From assembly GCA_002163245.1 (NCBI GenBank), contig MAAL01000025.1, forward strand, positions 1 to 64,000: a stretch of 64,000 nt of DNA, read 5' to 3'. Shown here piece after piece: positions 8,726-20,300 of the stretch. This DNA comes from Gammaproteobacteria bacterium 42_54_T18 (lineage in GTDB: Bacteria > Pseudomonadota > Gammaproteobacteria > Pseudomonadales > Ketobacteraceae). The first letter of the stretch is position 1; each line of letters starts with the position of its first letter. Position numbers and translations under genes: made by a program. The notes beneath the pieces were generated by a model. It was not told the origin of the DNA. It was given only the letters and a program-made list of their open reading frames with translations, and searched no databases.

Positions 8726-10298
8726 TGTCACTTAATCTAACGGGAACTCCGGGTTCAACATTTCGTTCTAGAATTTTCCCTTCTATCTCCGCGAAACGAC
8801 CTGGCGTGACATAATCATCAGGTAACACATCTAGGTTAATTCTTCTTACTTGCATATTTTCAGTTGTTATTGCATCTCCTGCGACTTGTGATTTATCTTT
8901 AGCAACGACAACAACGGACACCTTCTTCGCATCAATCTCTATCAGTTCTTTAAGACTCCCACAATTGGGTCTCGGGGCAGTGTTACAGGCGAGATTATAT
9001 AATCGACTTGCTTCAGCTGCGTTGTGCACTCCTACACCACCAACATGCATCGCTGCTAGATGAACCTGAGCGTCGCCATGGCCTTTAGCCGCTGCCCTCT
9101 TATACCATCTGGCTGCTTCAACGGTGTCCATTTTGAAATTTTCTTGACTATATAATAAGCCTAGATTGAACTGCGCTTCAGCATTGCCCTGTTCGGCTGC
9201 TTTTCGATACCATTTCAGTGCCTGGCTGTAATCTTGCTGAACTCCTTGCCCATGAAAATATGCAGAGCCAAGATTGGACTGAGCATCGTGATAACCTAAG
9301 TCCGCAGATTTTTGAAACCATTTTAATGCCTCAACATAATCCTGCTTAACCCCTTGTCCCTTGGCATAGGAAAGCCCTAAGCTATTTTGAGCATACATAT
9401 TCTCTTGTTCTACAGCTTTTCGAAACCATTTCAACGCTTCGATATAATCCAGCTTGACTCCTTGCCCATAAAAATAGGCAACTCCCAAATTATTCTCCGC
9501 ACCAGCATGTCCAGATTCAGCAGCTTTTTGAAACCATTTCACCGCTTCGACGTAATCTTGTTTAACGCCCATTCCCTGATACAGACTTTCCCCAAGAGAG
9601 ATTTGAGCATCCACATGTCCTTGCATTGCTGCTCTTCGGTACCATTTTCCAGCTTCTTCATGGTCTTTTTCAATTCCGTAGCCTTGTGCGTACGTTATCC
9701 CTAGAGCGTATTGACCTGTTGCATCACCTAAACCTGCTGCTTTCCGATACCAGTCTATTGCCTTTTCGTAATTTTTGCCGCCCGCAAGATCTGTGTAAAT
9801 ATACATAGTGGCGAGATTATATGAGGCCTTGGCGTCACCTTGTTTCGCTGCTTTTTCATACCACATTGCGGCTTTATTCAGATCTTTTTTTACCCCTCGA
9901 CCATCAAAATACAATTTCGCAAGATTGTGCTGGCCAAATGAATGGCCTTGCTCTGCCGCTAATTTATACCATCGAAATGCCTCCAAGTGATCCAGCTTCA
10001 CACCCATACCATTTTCAAACATAATCCCAAGACTATATTGTGCTTTTGCAAATCCTTGAGCAGCTGATTTTCTGAACCAGGACATAGCTTCCACATGGCT
10101 TTGTGGTATGCCATTTCCTTCAGCATGGAGCAAACCTAATTTATGCTGGGCCTCGGCTTCTCCTTTATTCGCTAATGGCTCCCTATTGAATAAAGCGCAT
10201 TTGTAATCACCTGATTCATAGCATTGAATTCCAGCTTCATACTCAGCTCCATAAGATAAGGACGCCATTAATAACATCACTACAAAGTAATTCTTCAT
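8715..10298 (-). CDS. Secreted Sel1-repeat protein with a C-terminal SAF (CpaB/FlgA-like) domain
   Basis: The 527-residue product starts with a signal peptide (MKNYFVVMLLMASLSYGA) and then carries about eleven Sel1-type TPR-like repeats of roughly 36 residues (pattern A-x-LG-x-x-Y-x-x-G-x-GV-x-x-D-x-x-x-A-x-x-W-x-x-KAA) from about residue 48 to 440. Such solenoids mediate protein contacts in the envelope. The last 65 residues (VVVVAKDKSQVAGDAITTEN, then LERNVEPGVPVRLSDIV) match the SAF domain pattern of CpaB/FlgA proteins, which act in pilus and flagellar assembly; the pairing of the two modules is unusual. A Cys pair (NLACNTAPRPNC) lies at the join. Repeat and SAF assignments are mine from pattern; the role is unknown. 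It is the first gene of the accessory stretch. Confidence 0.88.
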   Translation of the reverse strand: MKNYFVVMLLMASLSYGAEYEAGIQCYESGDYKCALFNREPLANKGEAEAQHKLGLLHAEGNGIPQSHVEAMSWFRKSAAQGFAKAQYSLGIMFENGMGVKLDHLEAFRWYKLAAEQGHSFGQHNLAKLYFDGRGVKKDLNKAAMWYEKAAKQGDAKASYNLATMYIYTDLAGGKNYEKAIDWYRKAAGLGDATGQYALGITYAQGYGIEKDHEEAGKWYRRAAMQGHVDAQISLGESLYQGMGVKQDYVEAVKWFQKAAESGHAGAENNLGVAYFYGQGVKLDYIEALKWFRKAVEQENMYAQNSLGLSYAKGQGVKQDYVEALKWFQKSADLGYHDAQSNLGSAYFHGQGVQQDYSQALKWYRKAAEQGNAEAQFNLGLLYSQENFKMDTVEAARWYKRAAAKGHGDAQVHLAAMHVGGVGVHNAAEASRLYNLACNTAPRPNCGSLKELIEIDAKKVSVVVVAKDKSQVAGDAITTENMQVRRINLDVLPDDYVTPGRFAEIEGKILERNVEPGVPVRLSDIVN

Positions 10299-10668
10299 TC
10301 GAACATAACTGCCATGTATATTTATTGGTGGGGATATTTAAAGTAATGTAACCGTAACAAAAATAAGTCTTAATCGTATAAATGAGACTTCATTATGATT
10401 AGTCCCTCCACTTTGGATTCATTCCTGTTGACTAATAGTTGTACTCTATCGAAGGATCGGTGCCAGTTCAAATACTATGTGCTTAGCCCTAAAACCAGAT
10501 GTCCGGTTTATCGGAACTCTAACACATTTAGGGATACCCCAATTTGGCAGCTTTAGGGCGAAAGCTGCCTGGTCACACCCTCCTTAAACATCCGCAAAAA
10601 ACGAAGTGATACCCCAAAAAGTCGTAAAATTCGAACGCTATATACAGCCAGGAGCAATCCTAGCCCAG
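10299..10668. other. Intergenic region between the WS/DGAT and Sel1 genes
   Basis: A 370-base non-coding stretch. It holds the hairpin at 10546-10569 on the WS/DGAT side and presumably the promoter of the Sel1 gene on the other. No other structure seen. Confidence 0.5.
10546..10569. terminator. Perfect 9-base inverted repeat after the WS/DGAT gene
   Basis: GGCAGCTTT and AAAGCTGCC flank a 6-base loop about 100 bases past the WS/DGAT stop. The stem is stable, but the U-tract is poor on either strand, so termination here is plausible rather than certain. Confidence 0.45.
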
Positions 10669-12084
10669 CTAAGGTTTTATGCCGAGAGCTCGTTCCAAAT
10701 CATCCAGGGCATCAGTAGTATGTCCAACTAGGTGCTGAACACTGGATAGTGATTCCCGGCAAGCAGTAAATACAAAGGTGATTTTATCTGCGTATGTATA
10801 CAGTGTGATATTCAACGCCTGGCCTTGCATCACAAACGAAACAGGGTGCACGCTAAAAAGTTCAGCTCCGTTCAAATACCGCGTTTCACGCGGGCCTGGC
10901 ACATTTGAGATCACCACGTTGTACATAGGGTTGCGGCGACGATTACCAATTTTAGTCATTTGTCCGATGACGAAAGGCAAAGTCATTAAAGCACTATAGG
11001 TTGTGATTTGTTTAGCGTTCATCCCTGATAGCAGCGCCTTCCCAGCTGACATTGACGCAATGACTTTATTAAAGCGTGCCAACGTATCTTCTTCATCTGT
11101 CCCTAAAGAGGCGAGCAGTGCTCCAATAGCGTTGCCACCACCTACCTCATCTTTGGGACGAAATGAAACAGGCACTTGTGCAATCAGTGAGGTTTCGGGT
11201 AGTTCATCCAGTTCAGAAAGGTAACGTCGAAGCGCACCACCACAGATAGCCATAACGACATCATTTAACGTACCACCGTGTTGTTTACCGATCGCTAATA
11301 GACGGTCAGTACTGAATTCAACAGTACTAACGCGACGCTGAGGCCCTATAGCAACATTCAAAATAGAGTTGGGTGCACTATAAGGCGCTACAAGGCCTAT
11401 ACTGTTTTTATTGCACTGCCCTCTAATACTTTTCCAAACCGCTTGTAGAACAATCGCAACTGATTTAAATGCTGCTGTGCATTGAGATACAAAACCTTCT
11501 TTGTTTGATGATTGGTTTTCTGAATTGGCTTTTGTTGAATGGTTTTTTTGCGGTAATGGCTTTGCCCAAAAAGGTAAGAAGTCAGGTGCAACGTCAGGTT
11601 CTGTTTGTTGCGCCCAGTGTGCCATTAATCGCGAGCCAGCTACTCCGTCTATCAGGGCATGATGCATCTTTGCATAGATTGCAAAGCAGTCGTCTTCTAG
11701 ACCCTCTATCACATGGAGCTCCCACATAGGCCTGCCATGATCTAGTGGAATGCTATGGAGCCTGGAAATTAGTACCGCCAGTTCCCTCTCGCCGCCCGGT
11801 TGAGGGAGAGCAGAATGCCGCAAATGATAATCGATATCGACATTGTCCACTTTTTCCCACGAGTACATGGGGCTAGTGGGTGATCGCTTAGCCAATTTCA
11901 GATTATAAGGCTCCGCGGTAGGCTGATATTTTCGGAAACCTTCAATCATTTCTACAATAAAGGTTTTATCCTTTCCTTTAGGTAGTTTCACCCTTGCCAA
12001 AACACCGATCTGACTAGGTGTTTTATCACTTTCAATTAACAAAAAGAAAGCATCCCCTGGAGTCAGCGTTTTTTTGTTAGACAT
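10669..12084 (-). CDS. Wax ester synthase/diacylglycerol acyltransferase (WS/DGAT) family protein
   Basis: This 471-residue protein has the full bacterial WS/DGAT architecture: an N-terminal LTPGDAFFLLIES motif, the PLDHGRPMWELHVIEGL segment, the catalytic HHxxxDG motif (MHHALIDGVAG, about residue 140) and the C-terminal ISNVPGP motif with the second conserved half. Family members move an acyl group from acyl-CoA to a long-chain alcohol, diacylglycerol or another hydroxyl. The fold is the same as that of NRPS condensation domains. The gene lies downstream of NRPS3 and the GT-C-like gene on the same strand, with 245 bases between it and the latter. It may be ordinary storage-lipid metabolism or may acylate or release the lipopeptide; the sequence does not decide. 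Confidence 0.92.
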   Translation of the reverse strand: MSNKKTLTPGDAFFLLIESDKTPSQIGVLARVKLPKGKDKTFIVEMIEGFRKYQPTAEPYNLKLAKRSPTSPMYSWEKVDNVDIDYHLRHSALPQPGGERELAVLISRLHSIPLDHGRPMWELHVIEGLEDDCFAIYAKMHHALIDGVAGSRLMAHWAQQTEPDVAPDFLPFWAKPLPQKNHSTKANSENQSSNKEGFVSQCTAAFKSVAIVLQAVWKSIRGQCNKNSIGLVAPYSAPNSILNVAIGPQRRVSTVEFSTDRLLAIGKQHGGTLNDVVMAICGGALRRYLSELDELPETSLIAQVPVSFRPKDEVGGGNAIGALLASLGTDEEDTLARFNKVIASMSAGKALLSGMNAKQITTYSALMTLPFVIGQMTKIGNRRRNPMYNVVISNVPGPRETRYLNGAELFSVHPVSFVMQGQALNITLYTYADKITFVFTACRESLSSVQHLVGHTTDALDDLERALGIKP

Positions 12085-12329
12085 CGTCTATTTCCTATTG
12101 AATGAGTATCTCTTACGTTGAATCGCTTGATTGAAGCCTTATAGAACTGTAGCACAGCTGGGATATGTGGCTTATTAAGAGCGCTGCACAAACTGAACGC
12201 TGCTTTAAAGACCGCCGGATAAAAAACATAGTTACCAATAACAAGTCGCTCTCACATAATATCAATTAAGTATTATGCAAGAACGCCCTGCCTCACTCTA
12301 CTCACCCGCCTTGTTATTCTCTTGTCTCG

Positions 12330-14201
12330 TTATTCAATAGTACTTGAAAAATGTAACACCTCTCCCAGCTTGGGTAGAGCAATCTCAAAATACGCTTCCT
12401 TAGTATTATCCCACGTTAACCAAACCTTATCTTCGGCCTTATCGAATTCATACAACAACCGCGTTGGCTCACCGATTGAAGACACCTCCTTTATTGATAT
12501 ATTCATCCCTGGCGTAACGAACGAATCGCCAACAGAAAACGGTTTCCTCGCACTTCGAAAAACACTGTTGTAGATTTTAATTGCATAAAGTGTACTCACC
12601 ATGCCCCCCCTAGAGGCATCCAGGTGACTTTTTGCAGTCAACATCACCCCTTCTTCTGCCACTAGCTCAAACTTATTATCAGATATACGAGTAATGGTCA
12701 TATCCGTATAAGCTGGAGCAACAATATTCAGCTCTTTTGCAGATTTCGCTGCGTCATGGTCATCATGAAATAAAATATACAAAAACAAAAATGGATTGGG
12801 TGCATTGAGGATAACAACGTCTTTCTCTGCAATATCATCAACCAAATCCAGGTCAATTCCCGCAGGAACCTTGTACACGCCACCGGATCCCAAGGACACC
12901 ATCACCAATAACCAGACTAATGGCGTAGCAACCAAGTGTGCAGCAATAAAAAACCAACGAACCACTTTCGATAGTGTCACTTGAGCTACCGAAGCATAAC
13001 CGCGTAGCGATTCTTGGTACGCCTTATCTAGCAGCATTGCCACTAAACCCGATGCCCCAATGGATACAAAAAATAATAGGCGGCCACTCGGCAATGCAAT
13101 AGCGCAAGAAGGAACAGCAGCCAGCACCGAGCCCATTAACAGAAAACGTGCCACCGGGTTCTTCTTAAGCAGTGGGATAAATGCGGCCAGAAAAATAAGC
13201 AAAAAAACTAACGTAATCCCTAGCACTATTGATTTCGCTGGCGGTGATAATAAATTATAAACACTATCAACCCCCGTATACTGACTAAACAAAAGAAAGG
13301 GTAACCGCTCTAACGTAGCACCAATAAAAACAATACCGTCCTGTATTGGATCCAGATACAACCCTGTATTTAACGCCCCATAATCAAGGTATCGATAAAG
13401 TACACGCCAACCAACGACAACCAAAAATGCAGGCATCAGCGACGTAACACGTTGTCGCCACTTCCCCTCTTCCAGGCAAAATGCATACGCTCCAATATAG
13501 GCAACACTCGCAATACCTGCCTCCGCACTTAACAAAGCGGCAAAAAGTATTACTTGAGCTAGAGTCCCCGTGAGCAACGACTTATCTTTACGCCAACGAA
13601 TATGCAACAACACCGCAGTCACGCCAAAAAAGGCAGCAATCACCCCGTTGCGATTTGCAATCCATGACAATGGGCTAGCAAAACTAAAATCAATGGCGTA
13701 CAACAACGAGGCTAAACCAGCGATAGCTAGCGGTAATTTCAATTCTCTAAAAAACAGCGCAACAGAAAAAACAAGGAAGCTAAACCACACCATATCTTGG
13801 AATAACATCATTGTCGGGCTATCAGGCCAAAGCTGATAATCCAACCAATGGGTTGCCGCAGACAATGGTCGCCAGAATGCGAGCTGCATCTCAGGGTCGG
13901 CCCACCACTGATTAACAACCCCTATGGACTGTAATTCAGTCAGGTTTTGTTGGTCTTTTTTTACAAAAGAAAAAAGGCTATTCACTGATTCTAGAAAGGT
14001 TTTATCTGGCCTAGCAGCCTCATAACCTTTCTCATACAAAGTAGGAGATCCCTGTAATACGATGCGATGAAATAGGTCATCCGTTTTAAGGTGTCCCCTT
14101 AAAACTGGAGCGGTTAACAACATACAAAATAGCGCCAAAAAAACAGGCCAATACCGATGTATAAATAACGCTTTGAATTTTTCTACTACTGAACTAACCA
14201 T
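12330..14201 (-). CDS. Large polytopic membrane protein, GT-C glycosyltransferase-like
   Basis: The 623-residue protein has about eleven hydrophobic segments across residues 15-440 and a soluble, probably periplasmic, C-terminal domain of about 180 residues. After the first membrane segment an acidic pair occurs in the first external loop (LKTDDLFHRI, residues about 38-47), followed by FWRPLSAATHWLDYQLW. This layout resembles GT-C enzymes, which use lipid-linked sugars and an acidic motif in that loop. I do not recognise a specific family, and overall resemblance is by topology only. It starts 147 bases after the NRPS3 stop on the same strand, so co-transcription with the NRPS genes is likely and glycosylation or membrane handling of the lipopeptide is a reasonable guess. 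Confidence 0.7.
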   Translation of the reverse strand: MVSSVVEKFKALFIHRYWPVFLALFCMLLTAPVLRGHLKTDDLFHRIVLQGSPTLYEKGYEAARPDKTFLESVNSLFSFVKKDQQNLTELQSIGVVNQWWADPEMQLAFWRPLSAATHWLDYQLWPDSPTMMLFQDMVWFSFLVFSVALFFRELKLPLAIAGLASLLYAIDFSFASPLSWIANRNGVIAAFFGVTAVLLHIRWRKDKSLLTGTLAQVILFAALLSAEAGIASVAYIGAYAFCLEEGKWRQRVTSLMPAFLVVVGWRVLYRYLDYGALNTGLYLDPIQDGIVFIGATLERLPFLLFSQYTGVDSVYNLLSPPAKSIVLGITLVFLLIFLAAFIPLLKKNPVARFLLMGSVLAAVPSCAIALPSGRLLFFVSIGASGLVAMLLDKAYQESLRGYASVAQVTLSKVVRWFFIAAHLVATPLVWLLVMVSLGSGGVYKVPAGIDLDLVDDIAEKDVVILNAPNPFLFLYILFHDDHDAAKSAKELNIVAPAYTDMTITRISDNKFELVAEEGVMLTAKSHLDASRGGMVSTLYAIKIYNSVFRSARKPFSVGDSFVTPGMNISIKEVSSIGEPTRLLYEFDKAEDKVWLTWDNTKEAYFEIALPKLGEVLHFSSTIE

Positions 14202-14348
14202 TTACTACGTTCCCACATCAGGTTGACTAGGCAGTCAATTTTGGCCATATACTAAGCGCTACTTCTAACAAGGTTATCCCAACGGTTACCCTACCAAAAT
14301 AGCGCTCTTGAGAGCATACATGACGTTATTGTTACTTTTATTACAGTT

Positions 14349-17300
14349 TTAAAGAAAACCTTCGTCTCGACTTTCATCTTCGGATGACTCTGGAGCCCCG
14401 CCCGCAGCATTCTTAGCGGCCCATATCATCGTATCCATATATTCTGCAATATCAGCAATGGTATGTAGTTCAAACAATGAACGTAATGGTATGTCTACCT
14501 CAAACTCCTTTCTGAATTTAGACACAACACGTGCAGCCAATAAAGAATGTCCACCCAGGTCGAAGAAATTATCGTACACACCAACCTGATCAACACTAAG
14601 GACTTCACCCCAAATTCGCGCGAGCTTTTCCTCTGTGTCGTTTCTCGGAGCAACATATTCAACCTCCACCTTTTCATCTGGAGATGGCAGTGCTTTTCGA
14701 TCAATTTTCCCATTGGGGGTTAACGGCCAATCGGTAAGAGGGATAACCACTGCAGGAATCATATATTCTGGTAAATACCCCCGTAGTCCATTGCGGCACT
14801 GGCTCTCCTTAAAGTCACCATCGGTCACCACATACGAAACGAGCTGCTCATCTTTCACCAATGTAAGGCTACTGACCACTGAATCTTGTCGACCTAACGC
14901 TGACTCGATCTCACCCAATTCAATACGTAAGCCACGTAGCTTCACCTGGAAATCTTTACGCCCAACATATTCAATATCACCATTTGGCCAATAACGAACC
15001 AAGTCTCCCGTTCTATACCAATTTCCTTCGCTGTAAGGGTTATCTACAAACACACTGGCTGTTAGCTCCGGCTTGCCAAGATAACCTTGCCCCACCCCTG
15101 CACCAGCAACACAAAGCTCCCCAACAATGCCTTCAGGAAGCAACTTGCCCTGGGCATCTGCGATATAAATCTTAGTATTTTGAACCGGCTTTCCTATGGG
15201 TGTGATAGCAGCTGCATTAACCTCTTCATCACTCAGAACATGGCAAGCGACAACATCGGTGCACTCTGTCGGACCGTAACTATTGATTACCTGGCAATTA
15301 ACACTATCAACGCCCAACCACGACGATAATGAGCTCATGTTGATGGGCTCACCACCCAACACCAAATGTCGAATTGAAGCGAACGGGTAACCAGGCTTGT
15401 TATCATCTTCCACAATAGGATAAAACGCACTGGGTGCACTGTTTACAATCGTTATTTGTTGCTCAGAAATCGTATGGGTAAGAACGTCTACATCGTAGTG
15501 ATCCATCTTTGGAATCACCAATCGACCACCTTTTGTTAAACATGCAAACAAATTCTTTTGAGTTAAATCGAATCCAAATGCACTAGCAAGCATAAAGCGA
15601 TCATCTGCCGTGACCGTTAGCTCCTTTGTATACCATTCTAATACGTTTAATTCACCACCATGTGTTACAGCAGCACCTTTCGGTTGGCCGGTTGAACCAG
15701 AGGTATAAATGATATAAATAAGATCATCTTGAGATGGCAATGTATCAGGCATCGACGAACTCATGGTCTCAAGCATTTGAGATGTATCGTCATTCAGCAC
15801 TAACAAAGGCCGATCCGATAAATCAGCTCCTTCGGAAGTCAAACGGTCCACCACACATTGCTGAGTTATCAGTAGTTTCGAGGATGAATCTTCCAACATA
15901 TACACCAGTCGCTCTGATGGGTAGGTTGAGTCCATGGGAACATATGCAGCGGATGTTTTTAACACACCCAATACCGCAACCATCATATCGATGGAACGAT
16001 CAAAACACAGCGCGACCCGATCACCAGCCGCCACACCCTGCTCGCTCAAATGATGAGAAAGCTGATTACTTCGTTCGCTAAGCTGCTGGTAACTAATGGT
16101 CTCATTACCATATTGAACGGCGACAGCATCTGGGGCTGCCTTTGTTTGTGTTTCAATAAGCGCAACAACTGAGCTTACGTCAGAAACGGGGATATTATCT
16201 CCCTGCCATTGTTGTAGCTGCTTTTCTTTCTCTGCAGGTAAAACGCTCTCAATGGCACTGATACTTTCATTACCATTAACGATTTGCTCACTGATTTGCA
16301 CAAAGCGCTCAAGAAATCCGAGGTCTGCAAAGTGGTTACTTAAATAAATAAGAACAAGATCCATATAACCATCTTGTTCATGTGCAACAAACTGAATCGG
16401 GCCATTCTGAACCTGCGGATAACCTTTTACTGTTATCTTTTCTCCGAACAAAACCACTTGTGGGATAAAGTTATAATAGTTAAACATAAACGCAAAACGC
16501 CCTTGAGGCAGCAACTGTCTTTGCGCGAGAAGTGATATATTCTCAACTCCCTTTATGCTCTTCTTATACCCTTTAATGTGCTCAAACAAATCCTTAATAT
16601 CGGCACTATTTTTAAATAGATCATTAGGAATAACCATTGGCATTATTTGGAAATAATTACCGAATGTCATTTTATGAAAACCACGACGACCAGAGAGCAC
16701 TTCAGAAATATAGAAATCTGACTCTCCTCGACAATAGGTATTGATCAGCAGTATATAAATGGCTTTAAAATATAGCGAAGGATGTATTTTAAGCTCGGAA
16801 CAATATTTTTGAACCTCAGCCCAATGTTCGTCACTGACTCTTAGCCTTTTCTCTACACGTTCGGGGGTCGCATTTTCATCAAAAGCTTGAGGGGGAATTG
16901 CGAAATCTAAGGCTTCTAAGCTCTGCCCCTTTTCTTTCCAATACGCTAGCACCTTAGGGGAATCAACTGCTTTACTATTACTGCTAACGTGCTGATCAAA
17001 CATGGGAGGGATTGATGGTGGCATACGATCTTCAGCGATAGCCTCCATTCCTGAGACGTTCTGCATTCCATGTAAAACCATACTCACACCATCAGCAACC
17101 AGATGGTTCATCCGGAAAACCAGAAGGTGTCGGTCAGCATTCAATTTATAAACGCAATACTCGGTCAACTCATCTAGAGCAATACTATAAGGGCGCCAAA
17201 TGAACGCCTCAGCAATATCTCCCGCTTTTTCATCTGATGTTTCCTCGCCGGAAATATCGATGTAATCAATGCTAACGGTCTTTTGTTTAGCAATTTTATG

Positions 17301-20300
17301 ATAACCCACGTCTGAATATGGCAAATCAGAACCAACAATGGAACAACGCATCAATGGCTGGGCATCGACAATTTTCTGAGCAGCTTCTTCCCAGTGCTTT
17401 ATATCAAAACGACCCGTTACAACCGTATGGTAACCCATACTGTTTTTGAGACTATCAGGTTCCATCAATGTATCGAGATACATATCCCGCTGCATTGGTG
17501 ACAAGGGTTTAAGTTCATATTGCGCTGAATCCACGTCCAACAAAGAATATAATTCTGCTTCCACAACAACATTCAGATTATCAAGATAGGCTTCAGGCTT
17601 TTCGACCATTTGTTCAAGTATTCGAACATAGTGCGCCATCATCTGTTCTATAGTAGAAGCATCAAAAAGATCCGTGTTGAACTCTACAACACCACCAAAA
17701 TTAGATTCATTCTCTTGAAGTATTAATGAGAATTCATACTTAGCTGTTTTGTGCTCTCTTAATACCGGTGTTAGTTCAATATCACCAACTTGTGTCCCAA
17801 TGGCTTCTTGTGGCGTATTTTGCAATGCAAAACCAACCTGTGCACCAGGGGCATGCTCAGCACTGCGATCCAACTTCATCGCATCCGCAAGTAAATCAGC
17901 AGGCATATCCTGATGAGAATATGCTCCAAGTGCCGCTTCTTTAACTCGCTCAAGGTAATCGACAATACTCGGGTTACCTTCGAGCTTGGTACGAATCACC
18001 AATCCGTTAATAAAGAACCCAATAAGCCCTTCTACTTCTGATCGGTTTCGGCCAGCTATTGGAATACCAACACAGATATCATTTTGATTACAATAACGCG
18101 CAAGTAATACCTGATACGCCCCCATCAATACCATAAAGGGCGTGAAATCTTGTTTTTCACAAAAAGCATTCAACTTTTCAGAAAGGCCTACCCCTAAAGC
18201 AACAGGATAATGAGCACCATTAAAGGTTTGCATTTTAGGTCTAGGTCGATCCGTTGGGATACGCAAGACATCAGGTGCATCACCTAAGGTCTTCAACCAG
18301 TAATTTTGCAGATTTTCAAGCGCCTTGCCTTGTAACCAGTTTCGCTGCCAAACAGAATAATCAGAGTATTGAATATCTAAATCAGGTAATGGCGATACGT
18401 CACCCGCTTTAAAGGCTTCATAAAGAGCTTTGATTTCTTGTACCAACACACCAATCGACCAACCATCTGAAACGATATGGTGCATATTTAGCAACAACAC
18501 ATGATCATCTTTCGCCAGCTTTAAAACTTTGCTGGTAAACAACTTATCCGTTGCCAGGCTTAACGTTCTATTTGCATCTTCATCAACATAACGCATAACC
18601 TGTGCTTGGCTATCTTCTGAACTTGCACTTAAATCAACAACCTCTGATTCCCAAGATGTAGGCTGATGAACTATTAAGGTCGGCAAACCATCTTCAGCTC
18701 CAAAATTGGTTCGAAGCACTTCGTGACGTTTTACAATCTCAGTAAATACTTGATCAAGCAATGTAATATTTAACGGGCCCTTAAGACGCATTGCCGCAGG
18801 CATATTGTATTCACTGCTGCCTTGATTCAACTGATCAACAAACCATAAACGGTGCTGCGCAAAAGACAACACATCAGTATTGGGTGTTGGTAGTTTTGTA
18901 ATAGGCGGTGCGGTAATAATTTGCCCAGAAGCTGCAGCAACTTCAATTGCGACAACAAGCGTTTCAATCGTTGAGTTTTCAAACAAGGCTCGCACCGACA
19001 ACTCTATTCCAAACGCTTGTCGAATACGTGCGATTACCTGAGTAGCTAATAGAGAATGGCCACCAACACTGAAAAAATCTGCTGAAATACCAACCCTTGA
19101 AAGACCTAACACCTGACACCAAATGTCGGCAATTTGCTGTTCTGTATCATTTCGAGGAGAAACAAAATCACCATCATCACCGCTTAAATCTGGTTGCGGT
19201 AATGCTTTTCGATCAATTTTCCCGTTTGGTGTCAAAGGCCATACGGGTAACGGCATAATTGCACTTGGAACCATAAAATCAGGTAGCTGTGCTTTTAACG
19301 CTATTTTAATATCAGAAGTACACACGGCTTTGCTAGTCGTCGCATAGGTAATGTAGGAAACTAACAAGTCGTCTCGTACAAGCGTTAAACTATCTTCAAC
19401 ACCAGCCTGTGTTTTAATCAAAGTGTCAATTTCGCCAGGTTCAATGCGCAACCCTCGAAGTTTCACTTGGAAATCTTTTCGTCCAACATACACGAGAGAG
19501 CCTGATGCATCATACTGAACTAAGTCACCCGTGTGATACCACTGCGATCCATCATCAGTAATAGGATTGGCCGCAAAAACATCTGCCGTCAATTCTGGCT
19601 GATTAAGATAGCCCGTGCCGACACCGACACCTGCCACACAAAGCTCCCCCGCTGCTCCCGTTGGCATTAAACCACCACGACGATTAACAACGTAAAGCTG
19701 TGTATTTTGTATTGCTTTACCTATCGGTAATTCTTGCCCGTCAACACCCCCTTCTGCAAACTGATGATAAGCTACGACATCGGTACACTCTGTCGGGCCA
19801 TAACTGTTCGTCAACACACAGTTGCAACCTGTTGCAGATAACCAGTCTGATAGTGACTCTGTTCGAATAGGCTCACCACCTAACACTAAATGGCGTAATG
19901 AAGTGTATGGATAACCCGCATGTTGAGACAATGCTGCAACAGGATAAAATGCACTGGGAGCACAGTTAACAACCGTTATTTTATCATCATGAATAATTTG
20001 AGCGATGACATCAGGATCGTAATCTTCCATGCTTGGTAAAACTAACGTTCCGCCACTCACAAAGGATGCAAATAAGTTTTTCTGCGTTAAATCAAATCCA
20101 ATTGCACTGATCATCAACACATTATCATCAGCGGATAATTCCATTGATGCGGTGTACCAGTTAAGCAGATTCACCTCTCCTTTATGACAAAGCTCGGCTC
20201 CTTTTGGTAGGCCTGTTGAACCCGAAGTATAAATAACATAAATAGGGTCATCAGCATTAACCGCACAGCCAAGTGTCGATGTATCAAGCGTACCACTATC

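Noticed and set aside
10669-12084. Reading the WS/DGAT gene as a free-standing NRPS condensation domain
   Set aside because: It has the HHxxxDG motif but also the WS/DGAT-specific PLDHGRPMWELHVIEGL and ISNVPGP motifs, so it is a WS/DGAT protein.
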